A stretch of 64,000 nt of DNA, from the NCBI RefSeq assembly GCF_008831285.2, contig NC_045151.1, positions 1,111,544 through 1,175,543 on the forward strand. The letters run 5' to 3'. Under the pieces are notes generated by a model. That model had not been told where the DNA came from. It made no database searches and saw only the letters and a list, made by a program, of their open reading frames with translations. Position numbers and translations under genes: made by a program. Positions 61,734 through 64,000 of the stretch are shown one piece after another. The stretch comes from Nymphaea colorata (taxonomy: Eukaryota; Streptophyta; Magnoliopsida; Nymphaeales; Nymphaeaceae). The stretch's first letter is position 1, and each line of letters begins with the position of its first letter.

Positions 61734-61923
61734 TATAACAACCCGACCCACTCCCGGGCTCGGGCCCCTGGTTCGACGGATCCCAACCCGCCCCCTAGCA
61801 ATTTCGGTTCCAATCCTAAAAAGGCTAGGAACCAGGACAATCATCTCATTAAAGCCTCCATTTATAAGCCCTTGAAGATCCCTCACAATCTTCGATACGG
61901 AACTAAACATCTGGGGTGTTACA
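61734..61923 (-). repeat. TRIM LTR (5' in element sense)
   Basis: 190 bases. It abuts the primer-binding site on its internal side and the GCCAT duplication on its outer side. Confidence 0.93.
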
Positions 61924-63288
61924 GCCATAATTTGTTTGGGCATCTAGAAGAAACTTCCCTTACCCCACCGCAGTTTACCTTTCAGGAAGTGAAGAATGAT
62001 AAAGGAGAAACATCTATCACAACAAAGCAGAATCCTGAGTAGGTTAAGTAGATGAGGAGTGACCAATCTCTCGTAGCATATATCACTCCCACCCTTTCAG
62101 ATGAAGTATTTGCTACTATTTTTGATGATCTTAGTGCATCAAAGTTGTGGGACATACTTGCAGAGGCGCAAGTTCTACAATTAAAGCGAGAATTTCAAAA
62201 TCTCAAGGATTAAAACCCCGTTAAGGAATATTTGGCTCAAATGAAGGGGACCATAGATCAACTTGCTGTGATTGAGAATGCAGTTCAGATTGTGATAAGG
62301 TTCAATAGATTCTAGGTGGGCTAGGCCAAGAGTATGATATGTTTTGTATTGCTCTAGAAGTTTTTCTTATTTTTCCTAGTTTTGAAGAACTCAAGGCTAA
62401 ACTTCTCCAACATGAGTTGGGTAGAAAACAAATATCTGAGATTAGTGATGAAGGTTCTCACAATGTGCTAGTGACTGACATTAGATGTGGATATGGTCGT
62501 GGAGGTAGAGGTTACCAAGGAGGACAAGGGTGTGGTCATTTTGGTCAAGGTGGCAGACGAATTTTACCAACTCCTAATTTCCCTTCAGGAACAAGAACAT
62601 AGAATTCCCACCTATTTCCTATGCATCAAGAAAGGTCATGTAAAGATATATTATTGGTACAGTCCATAAAATAAGGGAAAGACATACAAACAAGAGAACA
62701 AGAAGAGAGGAATGCAGACAACACAAGGTCAACATTCTAAATCTATGCCGAATGATGTGCAATTTTATGATAACTCTTTCAAGGATGCATTTCAAACAAA
62801 ATGAACAAAGACAATGGAACATAGACTTTGAGGCTGCTACACATTGGGTACGTAGGTAAATTGTCTAACTTATTCCCTTATTTTAGAAAAGTGTCCATTG
62901 TCACGGCTGAAGGAACATGTCATTCCATTACTCATATTGGAAATGCACAATTTTCTATGTCAAATTCTTTGTTATCATTGTCCAATGTTATACTTTTTTC
63001 AAATATAAAGAAAAACATTGTTTGTGCGCCTAAACATGTTGATGATATATATTGTTATATTGAATTCTCGTGTATGTCAAGAATCTTCGAATAAAGAAGA
63101 CGTTCGCTAAGGAAGAGCGAAAAGGGAATATATATGTTTTCAAGGAAGCTTGGGTATCATCGGCCATGGTCACTTTTTTTATTGGCTCAACAATTCTTTC
63201 TCTAGTCTCTAGTTCATCTTCTCAGCTGCAGGTTTAGAGCCCAGATGTCTTGAATTTGTTTTAATGTAATAAGCCTAATTTATGACAT

Positions 63289-63960
63289 AATCATTTGAGT
63301 CATTGTGGTCAAAATTTTATTGAGAAACTTGTTGCAGATGACCTTATTCCAAGGTCTAGTTTAGAGTCTGTCTCATAAGTCAATAAGTGTTCAAGTTGTC
63401 AACTTTGTAAGGGTCATGTTCTTCAATTTCATATTTTGAATAAGAGAGGTTCTAAACCTTTTGAGAGTATTCATTTTAATGTATGAGGACCTGCCCCAAT
63501 TCCTTCATTGTCCGTCAGCCATTACTATGTATTTTTTGTTGATTCCTTCTCACGTTATACTTGGATACATTTTATGAAGCATAAATTTGAAGTCTTCAAA
63601 CATTTTCAAGACTTTCACGTCTTAATTTGAAACAAATATTCGTCTAAATACCTTCAAAATATTAGGATAACTAGATAAATATCTTGCCCCATACTCCTCA
63701 TCAAAATGGAATAGCCGAGTGAAAGCACTGGCATATCGTAGAGACTGCTTTGAGCATAATACATAATGTCAATGTGCCAACTAGCCTTTGCATGGAGGCT
63801 TTTCATAATGCTGTCCACATCATTAATCAACTTCCCATGAGTATTTTGGAAAATAAGTCTCCTTATTATGTTGTCTATGGTCAACATCCTGCATATAATG
63901 ACTTTCATGTGTTTGATGGTGTTTGTAGATAAAGCTTTGAAGTGCAAGTTTGTCGGATAT
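63289..63960 (+). pseudogene. copia pre-integrase and integrase remnant
   Basis: A pre-integrase motif region (HCGQNF...CSSCQLCKGH) is followed by VSHYYVFFVDSFSRYTWIHF, a weakly kept core with the IHNVNVPTSLCMEAFHNAVH segment, and FVGYADDYKGYRCYDP. Stops (for example near 63376 and 63484) and a frame change near 63930 make it non-functional. Confidence 0.75.
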
Positions 63961-64000
63961 GCCGATGATTATAAGGGATATAGATGTTATGATCCTAACA

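Larger units (their letters stand above)
61468..61923 (-). mobile_element. TRIM (terminal-repeat retrotransposon in miniature), complete, with 5-bp target duplication
   Basis: Two 190-base LTRs (61468-61657 and 61734-61923) differ by one base and enclose 76 bases. In the element's own sense (minus strand) the LTR runs from TGTAACACCCCAGATG to GGTTGTTATA. The primer site TGGTATCAGAGC (61721-61732) lies one base after the first LTR, and the polypurine tract AAGGGGGGTGG (61660-61670) lies just before the second. Flanks are GCCAT on both sides (61463-61467 and 61924-61928). No coding capacity, so it must have been moved by another element's enzymes. The LTRs lack a recognisable 5S rRNA segment, so it is not Cassandra. 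Confidence 0.93.
61346..62330 (+). pseudogene. copia gag remnant, split by a TRIM insertion
   Basis: It opens MDSTSNNGISSSFLTQLVSQ and includes the UBN2/gag-type LTHNKYLTF. Reading continues after the insertion with LFGHLEE and, further on, SDEVFATIFDDLSASKLW and VKEYLAQMKGTIDQLAVI. Stop codons occur in both halves and the 456-base TRIM interrupts it, so no Gag can be made. Confidence 0.75.
60868..64000 (+). mobile_element. Decayed Ty1/copia retrotransposon, running off the window
   Basis: The plus-strand order is primer site, gag remnants (from the ATG at 61346), a zinc-knuckle-like stretch (about 62612-62650, FLCIKKGHVK with cysteines lost), pre-integrase (HLSHCGQNFIEKLV, about 63289), integrase core (YYVFFVDSFSRYTWIHF, about 63520) and the integrase tail FVGYADDYKGYRCYDP near 63950. 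That is the copia order. Many stops and frameshifts break every domain. A TRIM element is nested in gag (61468-61923). Reverse transcriptase and the 3' LTR would lie beyond 64000. Confidence 0.85.

Overview
The window is nuclear DNA of a flowering plant. Its genes carry GT-AG introns, and it encodes a pollen/style-type pectate lyase, a plastid alpha-amylase, a short PIN auxin carrier and an RTM2-like small-heat-shock-domain protein. The intergenic space is AT-rich and full of hAT-type MITEs, microsatellites and copia retrotransposon debris. The species cannot be named from the sequence alone. No bacterial-type features (operons, CRISPR arrays) are present.

Layout. 1-1390: no recognisable gene. 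1391-about 4700 (minus): an intronless hAT-transposase-derived BED zinc-finger gene of the RICESLEEPER/DAYSLEEPER type, with a spliced 5' UTR. 4700-11025: MITE-rich intergenic DNA. 11026-14309 (minus): five-exon pectate lyase. 14310-21520: AT-rich intergenic DNA with a TTATCTCATA repeat field and a decayed, unrecognised coding-like tract. 21521-23087 (plus): two-exon RTM2-like gene. 23382-40360 (minus): thirteen-exon plastidial alpha-amylase (AMY3 type), 17 kb long because of TE- and repeat-filled introns. 40600-54094: a gene desert with at least five hAT-type MITEs (three with clear 8-bp target duplications) and very long TA/GA microsatellites. 54095-57778 (plus): six-exon short PIN auxin carrier whose first intron holds a fragment of a mitochondrial-plasmid-type family-B DNA polymerase. 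57779-60867: no gene. 60868-64000: a decayed copia element whose gag is split by a near-intact TRIM element.

All five complete genes were assembled by hand from reading frames and splice sites; every intron used has GT-AG ends and preserves the frame. The genes do not form a pathway. They act respectively in the nucleus (hAT-derived protein), cell wall (pectate lyase), membrane-anchored chaperone-like role (RTM2-like), chloroplast starch breakdown (AMY3) and probably ER auxin transport (short PIN).

Items most worth a second look: the plasmid-type polymerase fragment in the PIN intron; the nested TRIM with near-identical 190-bp LTRs, PBS, polypurine tract and GCCAT target duplication; the hAT-derived gene with two substituted catalytic acids; the conserved redox-cysteine pair of the amylase; a duplicated splice donor in amylase exon 2; and a long hairpin in amylase intron 6.
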